Below are positions 42,005 to 54,389 of a stretch of 64,000 nt of DNA, in pieces; position 1 is the first letter of the stretch, and the number at the start of each line of letters is the position of its first letter. Both the position numbers and the translations under genes were made by a program. This DNA is from Fragum whitleyi (lineage: Eukaryota > Mollusca > Bivalvia > Cardiida > Cardiidae): the NCBI GenBank assembly GCA_948146395.1, contig OX411549.1:21646990-21710989 (forward strand). The letters run 5' to 3'. The notes under the pieces are model-generated. The model made no database searches. It had not been told where the DNA came from and saw only the letters and a list, made by a program, of their open reading frames with translations.

Positions 42005-42139
42005 AACTTTAAAGAAAACAACAACAAAAAAATTTGACTGGTGCAAATTGCAATAAGTTTTACAACAGATTTACACCATCTATTTTGATAATAATGAATA
42101 TAAATCTGCTGAATTTATATACAATATCAATGCCAAACA

Positions 42140-42300
42140 GTTGCCTATATGTTTAAAGGGGGTTACAACACTTTCACTCTGAGCCATTGGTTTGTTAAAA
42201 TCATATGTTGTCTGGCTTGTTGGCCAAGTAGTTTGAGTGCTCGACTCGTCACCTGGTGGTTGTGGGTCCTGCCCTGCCAGTTCATAAATAATTCAGAATA
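42140..42300 (+). repeat. Foldback remnant and tRNA-like SINE head
   Basis: 42140-42190 has one F-type arm. 42222-42295 has 'ttggccaagtagtttgagtg' and 'gtgggtcctgccctgcc', a degraded tRNA-like head. Confidence 0.45.
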
Positions 42301-42362
42301 CTTGGTGTCAATACAATACTTGAACAAACAACTTAAGAATTATTTTTCTGTTACAATACATC

Positions 42363-42550
42363 TTAACCCTTGTCATGCTGAACCCTGAATATTCCGGCTT
42401 TGGCAGGAGCTATAGACAAACATCCAACTGCACATATGTGCTTAGTTTTTCAAATGAATAATGATCTACAGTTGGCACTTTCAGTGCTTTTTGCCTTTTG
42501 ATTTTGATGAAAATTTTTAGCAAAAATTTATTTAGCATGACAAGGGTTAA
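42363..42550. mobile_element. MITE family A, reverse orientation, internally deleted
   Basis: TTAACCCTTGTCATGCTGA at the left and GCATGACAAGGGTTAA at the right. It is 60 bp shorter than 39633-39879, missing the far half of the central palindrome. Confidence 0.85.
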
Positions 42551-42609
42551 GATTTGGGTCCTATTATAATTAGCTTGGCTGTTTTGCATTGAAAATCCGA
42601 GGAATTATG

Positions 42610-42875
42610 ATCACATCGATGGTTTTTCTGTTGGTGTTGGCTTGATGTTGGCTATACAAACTTTTATCTTGGTAATATCTCTGTTGTTATTGAAGACATC
42701 TTCATGAAACTTGGTATGTCTGGTCACCATCACAAGAGCTATCCAGACTATCAAGTGGGGATAACTTTTGGAAGCATTTTTGTAAGAGTTATGCCCCCTT
42801 TTCAACTTGGATTTTTTGCATCATCCAGAACCTGCAGCCGAGCCTTGGAATGCCTAGGCCGTGCTCTCATTCTTT
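42610..42875 (+). mobile_element. Family E HINE-like fragment with tail
   Basis: 'tgttggtgttggcttgatg', 'ttcatgaaacttggtatgtc', 'agttatgcccccttttc', then 'cagccgagccttgg' and an end 'gtgctctcattctttt'. Confidence 0.65.
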
Positions 42876-43234
42876 TTTGAAATCAGATAGCAATACAATT
42901 ATTTTCTTAATTTTAGTCTTTAATTTAAATATTTGTTTTGTTATTAGAATTTTTTGTGATTGTATATTTTATCTGAATGTGTAAATATTGCTTCCAGAAG
43001 ATTGAACTGTTGATTTTTATTTTGTTCAGAATATATATTATTTTAGTGCTAAGTAATAAGAAATTCGGTCATTAAAAAATTACCATATGACAAAATTTGG
43101 ATGGGGTTAAGATTTTACCCAATTATTCATAAATGGAATAAGGAATTTTGCAATGGTTGCAGGGTCTCCCTTGTATACAAAATTTAAGATTTTACAAACT
43201 TGCTTTTGATGCAAGCTGGTTGGTGTTATGATAT
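42876..43234. other. AT-rich non-coding DNA
   Basis: No feature could be supported. Confidence 0.5.
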
Positions 43235-43237
43235 GGT

Positions 43238-43440
43238 AAAATTTTAACCACTACCAGACGACAAAATTTTAGACTGGAACAAAATCAAAGAAGATGCCGA
43301 TGCAAATTTTAACTTTTTGGAAGGAAAATATTGTGGACAACTAAGAAATTGCTTGTAAAAAGAAGTTTCTTCTATTTCCCATAATGTATCCCAAGACTTA
43401 TTTTTTCAGGGGCGTAAAATGCGGAGTCATCTCAACTTCT
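43238..43440. mobile_element. Diverged MITE family B relative
   Basis: 'ttaaccactaccagacgac', 'caaattttaactttttgg', and hairpin 'ctaagaaattgcttg' with 'agaagtttcttc' near 43345-43372. Confidence 0.5.
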
Positions 43441-43607
43441 CAAGCTTAAGTTACAATTTTTTTGTCACTAACAACGAAATACTAGGTACATGTATCTTAT
43501 AGGGCAGAAAACAATTTATCACCTTTTCCTGTGTTGCTTTGATGATTGTTGATGATTATTGATTGTACAAAAATTTAGCTGTTTTTTTTTCAGGTTTAAT
43601 TTCGATA

Positions 43608-43760
43608 GGTCAGTGCATCACTATTGTAAGTGCCTATATATTTATAGGCACTTACAATAGTGTTGCACTGACCCCTCGATCTGCAGGCTTAAAATCTGAC
43701 TAAAGTTAAAGCTTCTGCATTAAAAGGCCATTACAATAGGTTTACACTGACCCCTAAAGA
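43608..43760. repeat. Foldback F1 (43608-43673) and a following half copy
   Basis: 'ggtcagtgcatcactattg' against 'caatagtgttgcactgacc' has one mismatch, and 'taagtgcctata' against 'tataggcactta' is exact. At 43725-43755, 'ggccattacaataggttt' is a lone right arm. Confidence 0.85.
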
Positions 43761-43973
43761 GTTCTCAAGCAGAAACATCTCGTGGCTGCCAATTACTTCA
43801 GGAAAATTCTTGGAAAAAGCCGACATGATTTGCTTTATTTCACCTTTTTATTATTGTTATATGTATTATATGACTGACATATTTCAGAAAAAATGAATGC
43901 ACTGTAAGTGTTTTAGTATGTTTTGTTGTATTATTGATTATACTGACTTTGGAGCTGTCGAAATTGTTAAAGC

Positions 43974-43979
43974 AATAAA
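43974..43979 (+). other. Candidate poly(A) signal AATAAA
   Basis: Followed by T-rich sequence; the last such signal before intergenic repeats. Confidence 0.2.
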
Positions 43980-44054
43980 AGAATGAGCAATGTATCTTTT
44001 ACTTCTTTATTTATTCGAATACCTGTATTTTCCTACAATCTAGTCCTGTCACTT

Positions 44055-44745
44055 AGGTTGGTAGTGAAAAGGTGCCAAAGGCAACTTGGGCTATTGTCAT
44101 GGCACTGTGTCCATTGTGTTTCCGTCTGTCCATGCCACCCGTCATAAACTTTTTCTATATAAATATTCTCCTCAGAAACTACTGGATGAATTTTAACCAA
44201 TCTTCACTGGATACTCTTCAGTGGAAACAGGGATGTAACAGACAAGCAACAGTTGCGCGAAACTCGCCAAGAACATAGGTTGAAATTTCACTAAATTCAA
44301 TATATCAGACTAATAAATATTCGTTTAGAGTCTGATGTTATGGTAACAGAAGCATGTGTAAAGTTTACAAGCAATAGCTTTACTAGACAGATGTTTTAAA
44401 ATTTTACAACAGTTGCACGTAAAAACTTAACCAAGATTTTTAAGTATGAAAAAGGATAAAATTCCACTAAATTCATTATCAGACTAATTAATCTTTGTGT
44501 TAAGATTATCAATATGGAGACAAAAGCATGTGCAAGGTTTCCAAGTAATAGCTTTAATAGAAGTAGATATATAACTGATTGCATGATAAAACATAACCAA
44601 GAATTTCTTAGTCTGAAAAGGGTTACATTTCCACTGAATTTCAATATCAGAGTAATGAATTGTTGTCCAGAGACTAATATTATGGTCACTGAAGCATGTG
44701 CAAAGTTTCAAAGCAATAGTTTTTGTAGAAATTATTTTTAACAAA
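44055..44745. mobile_element. HINE-like head fragment and family D core units
   Basis: 44070-44215 has 'gctattgtcatggcactgtg' and 'attctcctcagaaac', a family D head region. 44300-44740 has two to three units of ~180 bp ('gcatgtgcaaagtttcaaag') matching 46590-47800. Confidence 0.65.
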
Positions 44746-44874
44746 AATAGCGATATTAGATTACCTACCTTTTTTTCACCAAAAGCTTGTGCATCTCACT
44801 CATTCAAATTCATTCCAAGATCGTTCAAAGATCATTCACCTTGTTAATTTCACTATGTTGTTAACTTTAACTAA

Positions 44875-45112
44875 TAAATGAGCCTGTGTGTGACATTTCC
44901 AACAATTTTGAAAGAGCATAAAGCAAAGACTCTGGCCAGCCTGCGCATAAGCACAGTCTGACCAAAGTCTTTACTTTGCACTTGGAAGATAGAAAAGGTC
45001 TAAAAGTATCTTTAGACAGTTGGACAATCTTACAAGTGTGTCTAGGCTGCTCAACTTTTGTACCTTAAACACATATCAAATTGTTGGAAATGTCACACAC
45101 AGGCTCAAAAGA
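44875..45112. mobile_element. Palindromic MITE family G, near full length
   Basis: Ends 'gagcctgtgtgtgacattt' and 'aatgtcacacacaggctc' are exact inverses. The inside has 'gccagcctgcgcataagc' and 'cagtctgaccaaagtc'. Related copies: 28305, 56770 and parts at 45380 and 59485. Confidence 0.8.
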
Positions 45113-45775
45113 CAATACTTGACAAGGAGAGGATCATCTGTGTCCATCTATGGTTGGTATATACTTGAGACAAAAATCTGTACTTGACATTGATCTTGTT
45201 TGAATTGGGTTTTGCATTCAACAATCTTTCAGGTATATTGTGGTGGTTGGAGCACCTAACAATGGATTCCTAGTATTTTTCACGCCAGTACAACCATTAC
45301 ATCCTTTCCTAGCCATCGAGTTACTTAATTTTTAGAGTTTGTGGCAGTCTATGCTCTCATTGTGTACACCTCATGAACATTTCAAATTGTTGAAAATGTC
45401 ACACACAGGCTCAAATTGCAATACTTGACAAGGAGAGCATCTGTGTCCATCTATGGTTGGTATTAGTTGAGACAAAAATCTGTACTTGACATTGATCTTG
45501 TTTGAATTGGGTTTTGCATTCAACAATCTTTCAGTTATATTGCTGTGGTTGGAGCACCTAACAATGGATTCCTAGTATTTCTCACACCAGTACAACCATT
45601 ATATCCTTTCCTAGCCTCCAGATCTTTTTCCACATAGGGCTATGATTATCAACCCATCGGTGGAAGACAAATAGTTGTAAAGGACGATAGCCACCATTGG
45701 GAATCTCATCCAGGACCTTTTGAATGATAGTCTGACACTGTGCTATGACAGCGACTGAACTGCACTCTGAATCTA
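45113..45775. repeat. 306 bp segment duplicated, with minus-strand SINE
   Basis: 'tctgtgtccatctatggttg' and the SINE body 'ggagcacctaacaatgg' occur twice (start near 45115 and 45421). The second copy runs on through the SINE to a tRNA-like head near 45700-45770. Confidence 0.75.
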
Positions 45776-46515
45776 CCCTTGAAATTTCAAGTACAGAAAG
45801 AATACCTTGCATGCCACATCAACTTACTGAGGATAACAATTAAGTGGATTTATTTTGCAATCCAACCATAAATGTATCTGTTACGATCCGAAAAATTCCA
45901 ACAATATGACAGATGGAATCACTTAAGCACGCAAAAACTGAGGCCAAGTTGATCTTTGTCTCACACGCTGCAAGTGGGTTTGTCAAAAACCAAACCCATT
46001 TCTGGACTAAATACATGTATTTCTTCCACTGTCCAGCACCTGCAGCATGTGGTGCTTTTGTATTGGACAAAGTTTAACAAGATGGCAAATTGTCACAAGA
46101 TACCACCCTTGCACACGATCAACCTCGGATGTACATAGACGGACGTAAAAATTACGGGAAAACCTTGGAAAAACTTGATGACGTCAGTTAAAATGGCATT
46201 AGCCCTCGAAACTGAGTGAAAACATTCGATGTCGCCAACCCTTCTTGGTTAAGTCAATGACATGTTATCCTAATATAAATATCTTTAGATTCTTAAATAA
46301 CAGCTGAAAAATCTTAATTTTTTGAGAATGATTACTGTAAAAGATATAAATCTACAGTGCTAGTTTTTCTTACCCTGTTTCCGCCTAACAAAATGCACGT
46401 TTTTTTTACATACCCATCTGCCTTACATACATCTGAGGTCTGTTGCAGTTTACGGAAATGGCCGAGTGATGTTCTGAATGACCCCTTGCAGTGCTGGATG
46501 GCCAAGTAAGGAAAA
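45776..46515. other. Intergenic DNA, nothing recognised
   Basis: The 45840-46260 stretch is less AT-rich and includes TGACGTCAG at 46180, but no coding frame or domain was found. Confidence 0.45.
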
Positions 46516-46516
46516 C

Positions 46517-47862
46517 AACAAGAGCTGCTGTCGGAGGACAGCGAAGCGCGACTATTCCTAGTGCTGGATAGTAACAGCAAATCAATATCGAAATCGGAAA
46601 TAAAATTTAAGTCAAGATAAAATCTTTGTCTAGAGGCTGATATTTTGATAACAGAAGCATGTGCAAAGTTTAAAAGAAATAGCTTTAGTAGGAACAGAGA
46701 TACAACTAACATAAAACAGTTGCACATAAAAACATAACCAAGATTTTTAAGGCCAAAAGGGATTAATATTCCACTAAATTAAATATCAGAGTAATTAATC
46801 GTTTTTGTGGGCTAATATTATGGTCAAAGAAGCATGTGTAAAGTTTCCAAGCAACAGCTTTAGTAGAATAAGAGATATAACTGATGTACAACATTTGCAC
46901 ATAAAAATTAACCAAGAATTTCTAGGTCTGAAAAAGGTTAAAATTCGATAACATTCAATATGAGACAAATTAATCTTTGTCTAGAAGCTGATATCATGGT
47001 AACAGATGCATGTGTGAAATATCCAAGCAAAAGCCTAGGTAGATATAGAGCAATAACTGATAAACAACATTTGCACGTAAAAACTCAACCAGGTATTTTT
47101 AAGTCCGAAAAAGGGTAAAAATTCCACTAAATTCAATACCAGAGTCATGAATCTTTGTCAAGAGGCTGATATTATGGTCAAAGAAACATATGTAAAGTTT
47201 CAAAGCAATAGCTTTTATAAAAACAGAAAAATTACAGATATACAACATTTGCACGTAAAAACTTAATCAAGATTTCTAAGTCCAAAAAGGGTTAAAAATC
47301 CACTAAATTCAATACCAGAGTATAGAATCTTTGTCTAGAGGCTGATATTATGGTCAAAGAAGCATGTGCAAAGTTTCAAAGCAATGGTTTTAGTAGAAAT
47401 AGAGATATTACAGATATACAACATTTGCACGTAAAAAATTAACCAAGAATTTCTAAGTCCAAAAAGGGTTAAAATTCCATTAAATTCAATACCAGGGTAA
47501 TGAATCTTTGTCAAGAGGCTGATATTATGGTCACAGAAGCATGTGTAAAGTTTCAAAGCAATAGCTTTTATAGAAACAAAAATATTACAGATAAACAATA
47601 TTTGCACGTAACAACTTAACCAAGATTTCTAAGTCCAAAAAGGGTTAAAATTCCATTAAATTCAATATCAGAGTATTGAATCTTTATCTAGAGGTTGATA
47701 TTATGGTCACAGAAGCACGTGCAAAGTTTCAAAGCAATAGCTTTAATAGAAATAGAGATTTTAAACACTTGCACATAAAAACTTAACCAAAGCATTACGC
47801 CGACGCTGATGCCCGGGTGACCGGAATAGCCCCCCTATTCTTCAAATAGTGGAGCTAACAAA
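46517..47862 (-). mobile_element. Family D HINE-like element, minus strand, with ~178 bp core units
   Basis: The minus-strand head at 47862 reads 'agctccactatttgaagaat', a CTATT-TGAAG-AATAG hairpin. About seven units of ~178 bp follow ('ggctgatattatggtcac' near 46635, 47162, 47340, 47517 and 47695 on the + strand). The tail is GCTGTC-ctcc-GACAGC and then CTCTTGTT, seen on + as 'acaagagctgctgtc' at 46518. Confidence 0.8.
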
Positions 47863-47879
47863 GGGAATAACTAATCATA

Positions 47880-48215
47880 AGAGAACATAACTGCCAAGTC
47901 AGGGCTCAATACAAGATGGGGTAAAGCCTGTTTAAAATCTTTATTCATCAAGGATACCCTATGTTGTGGGTACTCATTTGAATTGTCTCGATGAGACGTT
48001 TCACATGAGTACCAACAACATAGGATTTAAGTAAGAAATAATGAAACATTTATATTTGAAAACCAAAATAGCTCTCTATCTATAGCTCTGCAAGTTTCAA
48101 GTCAATTAGATATAAGCAGACAGAGTTATGCTCCAAAGAACAGGGTGCCACCTGCCCCCTTGACTCTGGTCACCCAGATGCCAAGGGTGATTCATTAATA
48201 TGTCCAGTCTTTCAA
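47880..48215. mobile_element. Palindromic MITE family I plus HINE-like fragment
   Basis: 'accctatgttgtgggtactc' at 47955 pairs with 'gagtaccaacaacataggat' ending at 48031. 48060-48205 has 'gcaagtttcaagtcaatt' and 'agatgccaagggtgattc'. Confidence 0.7.
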
Positions 48216-48810
48216 TAGGTGTTTAATAAAAAGGAATAAACAATTCAATTTCTGCACCTTTAATTGTCTAAAATACTTAACAATACAAAAATGTCAATAC
48301 ATAAAATGTATTATCTTCTGACAATTCATCAAGCAATAATTAAGTGTTGATAGTCAAAAACCTTATGAAAAGGTTAGCTAAGCCCTGGTAAAACCTTTTT
48401 AAACCATGATTGAAAGGGACTTCCAAATGCATGTTTTAGGGATTATTTTAATCATAAAATTTAAGAAGTTTTTTCTAGATATGGCATACAATAAAGGTCA
48501 TATTGTAAGGTCATTAAATAGCAGATTAAAGAAACAGATATTCTAAAACTGATAACATCTTGACAAAACATGATTTTTATAAATTAAAAGATGACTTGTT
48601 TAATGCTTTTGGTATTTCACCAATTGTATGTCTTTCGTTACACTTTCAAATTCCATTCTCTTGTATAAAAGCCTTTCAGGTATTCTACAATCTTCACATA
48701 CAGATACAGAATTGGTTTAAACCTATTTATTTTACATCGATTGGGAAACAAGTTCTTACAACTTAGATTAATCCCTCTCGATTCTGCTTCCTAGAAAATT
48801 CACCAGTACT
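48216..48810. other. Intergenic DNA, nothing recognised
   Basis: AT-rich. A 68-codon frame at 48560-48766 shows no domain. Confidence 0.5.
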
Positions 48811-48811
48811 C

Positions 48812-48928
48812 GCGCCGATTGTGTGGGCCGATTATGAAAGAACCAAGATCGATAGCCGCTCCCAGGAATCGAACTCAGGACCTTTGGGTCTAGAGGCCGA
48901 CGCTCAACCTCTAGACCACGGACACCAC
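48812..48928 (-). repeat. tRNA-like sequence, minus strand (SINE head or pseudogene)
   Basis: Minus strand has 'ccgtggtctagaggttgag' (A box) and 'gagttcgattcctggg' (B box). A proper acceptor stem and anticodon arm are not formed. Confidence 0.55.
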
Positions 48929-49450
48929 AGAATTCTAAGGAGTAAGCATAATACTGTTGTTAGTGCCTCTAAATACAGTAAAACATGTATTAAGCGACTA
49001 CGTACAGGACCACCAAAAAATGGTCGGTTAAGAGAACAGTCACTTAGTACACATTTTGTTTACAAATAAGAAACATTATTTATTGAGAATTTCTCAATAT
49101 TCCTTTGCTGTTAAAACTCAGTAGAAATGTCTCAATGAGACAATTCTATTAAGTTTTAACAATATAGGATTAATTAACAATAATTTCTAGACCAATAATA
49201 TCTACTTTCAAGATATTTTGAAATAAGGAAGGGAATTTTGAAAACGGTTGCATAATAGAATTGGTCACTTTATAAATGTGGTCACTCGAGCAAAATTGAC
49301 ATTATTTAGGAATTTATAAAGATTTCATGCTGACAACTTGATTTCCTTTTCTATATTCATAAAAACAGCAAATAACCCTTGTCATGTTGCATAAAACACT
49401 AAGCAAAACTGCAGTAAAATCAAAGTGCTCAGACTAAGAGCACAAAATAC
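48929..49450. repeat. Mixed MITE remnants
   Basis: 49095-49168 is a family I palindrome around CTCAATGAG. 48990-49290 has 'ggtcggttaagagaacag' and 'ggtcactttataaatgtgg', ends of an unnamed element. 49377-49450 is the left part of MITE A. Confidence 0.55.
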
Positions 49451-49514
49451 AACCATTGGGAGCCAATATTTATTTTGAAAATATAACCTTTACTTTTATT
49501 GTGTTTAAATCTGA

Positions 49515-52500
49515 AACAAGAGGACCAAGATGGTCCTAGATCGCTCACCTGAGTCTCTATGACCCCTGGGACATCACATTAATTAGATAGCCAGATGTCA
49601 AAAAGAAGATAATTGCCTAAGATCAATACCATGGAACGTTTTCAGCGAAGAGCCCAAAATATATACCTTTTTGCTCTTTGATTCTATGTAAAAAGGGATG
49701 AACCTGGGTGGACCCAAATGTGACCCCAGGGTCTTGATATGAACAAACTTGGAAGGGGCCCACAAGATGATACTACATACCCAAAATGAAAGCAGTGTGC
49801 CCTCTGGTATCAATTAAAGTGGATTTTAACAGATTTTCGTACTTTGATTCTATGTAAAAAGGGTTGCGCCCAGGTGGAGCCCAAATATGATCCTAGGGTC
49901 TTGATATGAACAAACTTGGTAGAGGTCCACTAGATGATGCTACATACCAAATATGATGCTGTCTGCCTTCTGGTTTCATAGAAGATTTTTGAAGATTTTC
50001 ATTTTTTTACCCTTCGTGCTCATAAGAGATAAAGGGATGCACCCGTGCAGAGCCCGAATATGACCCAAGGGTCTTGATATGAACAAACTTGGTAGAGGCC
50101 CACTAGGTGATGCTACACACCAAATATTTAAGCTGTCTGCCATCTGGTTACAGAGAAGAAGATTTTTTAAGATTTTCATACTTTGATTCTATGTAAAAAG
50201 GGTTGGGCCCGGGGAAAGCCTAAATATGACCCCAGGGTCTTGATATGAACAAACTTGGTAGAGGTCTACTAGATGACTCTACATACCAATCATGAAAGCT
50301 GTCTGCCTTCTGGTTTCAGAGAAGAAGATTTTTGAAGATTTTCATTTTTTACCCTTCATGCTCATAAGAAATAAAGGGATGCACCCATGCAAAGCCCAAA
50401 TATGACCCAAGGGTCTTGATATGAACAAACTTGGAAGGGGCCCACAAGATGATACTACATACCCAAAATGAAAGCAGTGTGCCCTCTGGTATCAATTAAA
50501 GTGGATTTTAACAGATTTTCGTACTTTGATTCTATGTAAAAAGGGTTGCGCCCAGGTGGAGCCCAAATATGATCCTAGGGTCTTGATATGAACAAACTTG
50601 GTAGAGGTCCACTAGATGATGCTACATACCAAATATGAAAGCTGTCTGCCTTCTGGTTTCATAGAAGATTTTTGAAGATTTTCATTTTTTTACCCTTCGT
50701 GCTCATAAGAGATAAAGGGATGCACCCGTGCAGAGCCCGAATATGACCCAAGGGTCTTGATATGAACAAACTTGGTAGAGGCCCACTAGGTGATGCTACA
50801 CACCAAATATTTAAGCTGTCTGCCATCTGGTTACAGAGAAGAAGATTTTTTAAGATTTTCGTACTTTGATTCTATGTAAAAAGGGTTGGGCCCGGGGAAA
50901 GCCTAAATATGACCCCAGGGTCTTGATATGAACAAACTTGGTAGAGGTCTACTAGATGACTCTACATACCAATCATGAAAGCTGTCTGCCTTCTGGTTTC
51001 AGAGAAGAAGATTTTTGAAGATTTTCATTTTTTACCCTTCATGCTCATAAGAAATAAAGGGATGCACCCATGCAAAGCCCAAATATGACCCAAGGGTCTT
51101 GATATGAACAAACTTGGAAGGGGCCCACAAGATGATACTACATACCCAAAATGAAAGCAGTGTGCCCTCTGGTATCAATTAAAGTGGATTTTAACAGATT
51201 TTCGTACTTTGATTCTATGTAAAAAGGGTTGCGCCCAGGTGGAGCCCAAATATGATCCTAGGGTCTTGATATGAACAAACTTGGTAGAGGTCCACTAGAT
51301 GATGCTACATACCAAATATGAAAGCTGTCTGCCTTCTGGTTTCATAGAAGATTTTTGAAGATTTTCATTTTTTTACCCTTCGTGCTCATAAGAGATAAAG
51401 GGATGCACCCGTGCAGAGCCCGAATATGACCCAAGGGTCTTGATATGAACAAACTTGGTAGAGGCCCACTAGGTGATGCTACACACCAAATATTTAAGCT
51501 GTCTGCCATCTGGTTACAGAGAAGAAGATTTTTTAAGATTTTCGTACTTTGATTCTATGTAAAAAGGGTTGGGCCCGGGGAAAGCCTAAATATGACCCCA
51601 GGGTCTTGATATGAACAAACTTGGTAGAGGTCTACTAGATGACTCTACATACCAATCATGAAAGCTGTCTGCCTTCTGGTTTCAGAGAAGAAGATTTTTG
51701 AAGATTTTCATTTTTTACCCTTCATGCTCATAAGAAATAAAGGGATGCACCCATGCAAAGCCCAAATATGACCCAAGGGTCTTGATATGAACAAACTTGG
51801 AAGGGGCCCACAAGATGATACTACATACCCAAAATGAAAGCAGTGTGCCCTCTGGTATCAATTAAAGTGGATTTTAACAGATTTTCGTACTTTGATTCTA
51901 TGTAAAAAGGGTTGCGCCCAGGTGGAGCCCAAATATGATCCTAGGGTCTTGATATGAACAAACTTGGTAGAGGTCCACTAGATGATGCTACATACCAAAT
52001 ATGAAAGCTGTCTGCCTTCTGGTTTCATAGAAGATTTTTGAAGATTTTCATTTTTTTACCCTTCGTGCTCATAAGAGATAAAGGGATGCACCCGTGCAGA
52101 GCCCGAATATGACCCAAGGGTCTTGATATGAACAAACTTGGTAAAGGCCCACTAGGTGATGCTACACACCAAATATTTAAGCTGTCTGCCATCTGGTTAC
52201 AGAGAAGAAGATTTTTTAAGATTTTCGTACTTTGATTCTATGTAAAAAGGGTTGGGCCCGGGGAAAGCCTAAATATGACCCCAGGGTCTTGATATGAACA
52301 AACTTGGTAGAGGTCTACTAGATGACTCTACATACCAATCATGAAAGCTGTCTGCCTTCTGGTTTCAGAGAAGAAGATTTTTGAAGATTTTCATTTTTTA
52401 CCCTTCATGCTCATAAGAAATAAAGGGATGCACCCATGCAAAGCCCAAATATGACCCAAGGGTCTTGATATGAACAAACTTGGAAGGGGCCCACAAGATG

Positions 52501-53635
52501 ATACTACATACCCAAAATGAAAGCAGTGTGCCCTCTGGTATCAATTAAAGTGGATTTTAACAGATTTTCGTACTTTGATTCTATGTAAAAAGGGTTGCGC
52601 CCAGGTGGAGCCCAAATATGATCCTAGGGTCTTGATATGAACAAACTTGGTAGAGGTCCACTAGATGATGCTACATACCAAATATGAAAGCTGTCTGCCT
52701 TCTGGTTTCATAGAAGATTTTTGAAGATTTTCATTTTTTTACCCTTCGTGCTCATAAGAGATAAAGGGATGCACCCGTGCAGAGCCCGAATATGACCCAA
52801 GGGTCTTGATATGAACAAACTTGGTAAAGGCCCACTAGGTGATGCTACACACCAAATATTTAAGCTGTCTGCCATCTGGTTACAGAGAAGAAGATTTTTT
52901 AAGATTTTCGTACTTTGATTCTATGTAAAAAGGGTTGGGCCCGGGGAAAGCCTAAATATGACCCCAGGGTCTTGATATGAACAAACTTGGTAGAGGTCTA
53001 CTAGATGACTCTACATACCAATCATGAAAGCTGTCTGCCTTCTGGTTTCAGAGAAGAAGATTTTTGAAGATTTTCATTTTTTACCCTTCATGCTCATAAG
53101 AAATAAAGGGATGCACCCATGCAAAGCCCAAATATGACCCAAGGGTCTTGATATGAACAAACTTGGTAGAGGCCCACTAGGTGATGCTTCACACCAAATA
53201 TTTAAGCTGTCTGCCATCTGGTTACAGAGAAGAAGATTTTTACAGATTTTCGCTCTTTGATTCTATGTAAAAAGGGTTGGGCCCTGGCAAAGCCCAAATA
53301 TGACCCCAGGGTCTTGATATGAACAAACTTGGTAGAGGTCCACTAGATGATGCTACATACCAAATATGAAAGCTGTCTGCCTCCTGGTTTCGAGAAGAAG
53401 ATTTTTGAAAATTTTTCATATTCTCACCCTTTTTGTTAAGGGTAAAGGGAAAGTTAAGGGTGGATTTCATTTATTTGAACAACTTTGGTAGAGCTTGACC
53501 AAAGGAACATCCCTGCCAAGTTTCATCAAGATTGGCCAACTGGTTTAGGAGGAGAAGATGTTTAAAGAAATTGTGGACGACGGACATTCTACGATCCCAA
53601 TAGCTCACCTTGAGCACTTCGTGCTCAGGTGAGCT
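49515..53635 (-). mobile_element. Family A HINE-like element, 4.1 kb, with 683 bp higher-order repeat
   Basis: The minus-strand head is at 53635-53602 (same hairpin as 9055 and 21499). The tail on + is AACAAGA (49515-49521) and AGGACC-aagat-GGTCCT. The core is ~171 bp units grouped by four into a 683 bp repeat present about five times: 'tactacatacccaaaatg' at 49771, 50453, 51136, 51819 and 52502. Copies are almost identical over the parts compared. Short minus-strand ORFs are repeat artefacts. Confidence 0.9.
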
Positions 53636-53639
53636 AAAA

Positions 53640-53755
53640 AAAACCAGATGTGTAGACCAAGATCAGATTGCACATATGTGCAGTCTGATCTTTGTCTATA
53701 CCTCTTGCCATAGCAGGAATAATTCTTGGTCCAGCATGGCAAGGGTGAACTTTGA
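53640..53755. mobile_element. MITE family A, 3' part
   Basis: 'gcacatatgtgcagtctgat', 'ccatagcaggaataattc' and 'cagcatggcaagggt'. The left end was probably cut by the neighbouring HINE insertion. Confidence 0.7.
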
Positions 53756-53869
53756 AGTAAAGAAATTAAACATTTTAACTCATATATTGACCAACAAATA
53801 TCACAGAAGCAATTTATATATACAGCTACATAAAACATACTAATTCTACTATCACAAATCATAGAATGG

Positions 53870-54180
53870 AATGGAAAGTGAAATTCAATTAATTACATTG
53901 AAAAAGTAATGTTCAATTGATTTAATTACTTTGCCAAAATATACCAATTAGTATATACTGAAAAAATAATTAATTACATTGACAAAGTAATGTTCAATTT
54001 TTCTAATTACTTTGACATAATATTCCAATTATGTTATACCAAAAATACAATTTATTCTATTGACATTGAAGTAATTGTAGTTTATTTAACTAGTTTGCCA
54101 AAAAAAGAGCAAGGAATGTGTAATTAAATTAATTGAATTGGCAAAGTAATTGTAATTTAATTGATTACTTTGAGATGTAG
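53870..54180. repeat. AT-rich degenerate repeat
   Basis: 'attacattgaaaaagtaatg' and 'taattactttgccaaaatat' recur with variation four or five times. Confidence 0.6.
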
Positions 54181-54238
54181 CTTATCCTTTTCCCTGATCA
54201 AAATAAATTCAAGCCAATTTATGTTCTTGACTACAAAT

Positions 54239-54389
54239 TGCTTAGAGTAGTGGACCCGTAAAAGTTCCACAATGTTAGGGAAGTCCTTAACTTTGACATT
54301 GTTAATGGTTTCATTAGGAAACCTCCGATTACATTGTGAAAGATCATGAGTTCCAAAATGTTGAAAAAGAATAAAGGGTCTAATACCTC
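54239..54389. mobile_element. Palindromic MITE family H
   Basis: 'gtagtggacccgtaaaagtt' and the opposite arm 'aataaagggtctaatacc'. The centre is eroded. Confidence 0.65.

Noticed and set aside
46332..46727. 131-codon minus-strand ORF
   Set aside because: It crosses the tail of the family D element and unrelated flank. The peptide has no domain.
48812..48928. tRNA gene on the minus strand
   Set aside because: Same reasoning: internal promoter words without a proper cloverleaf.
49515..53635. CRISPR-like regular repeats
   Set aside because: The units are contiguous and lack unique spacers, the genome is animal, and no cas genes are present. It is a satellite-like core in a mobile element.
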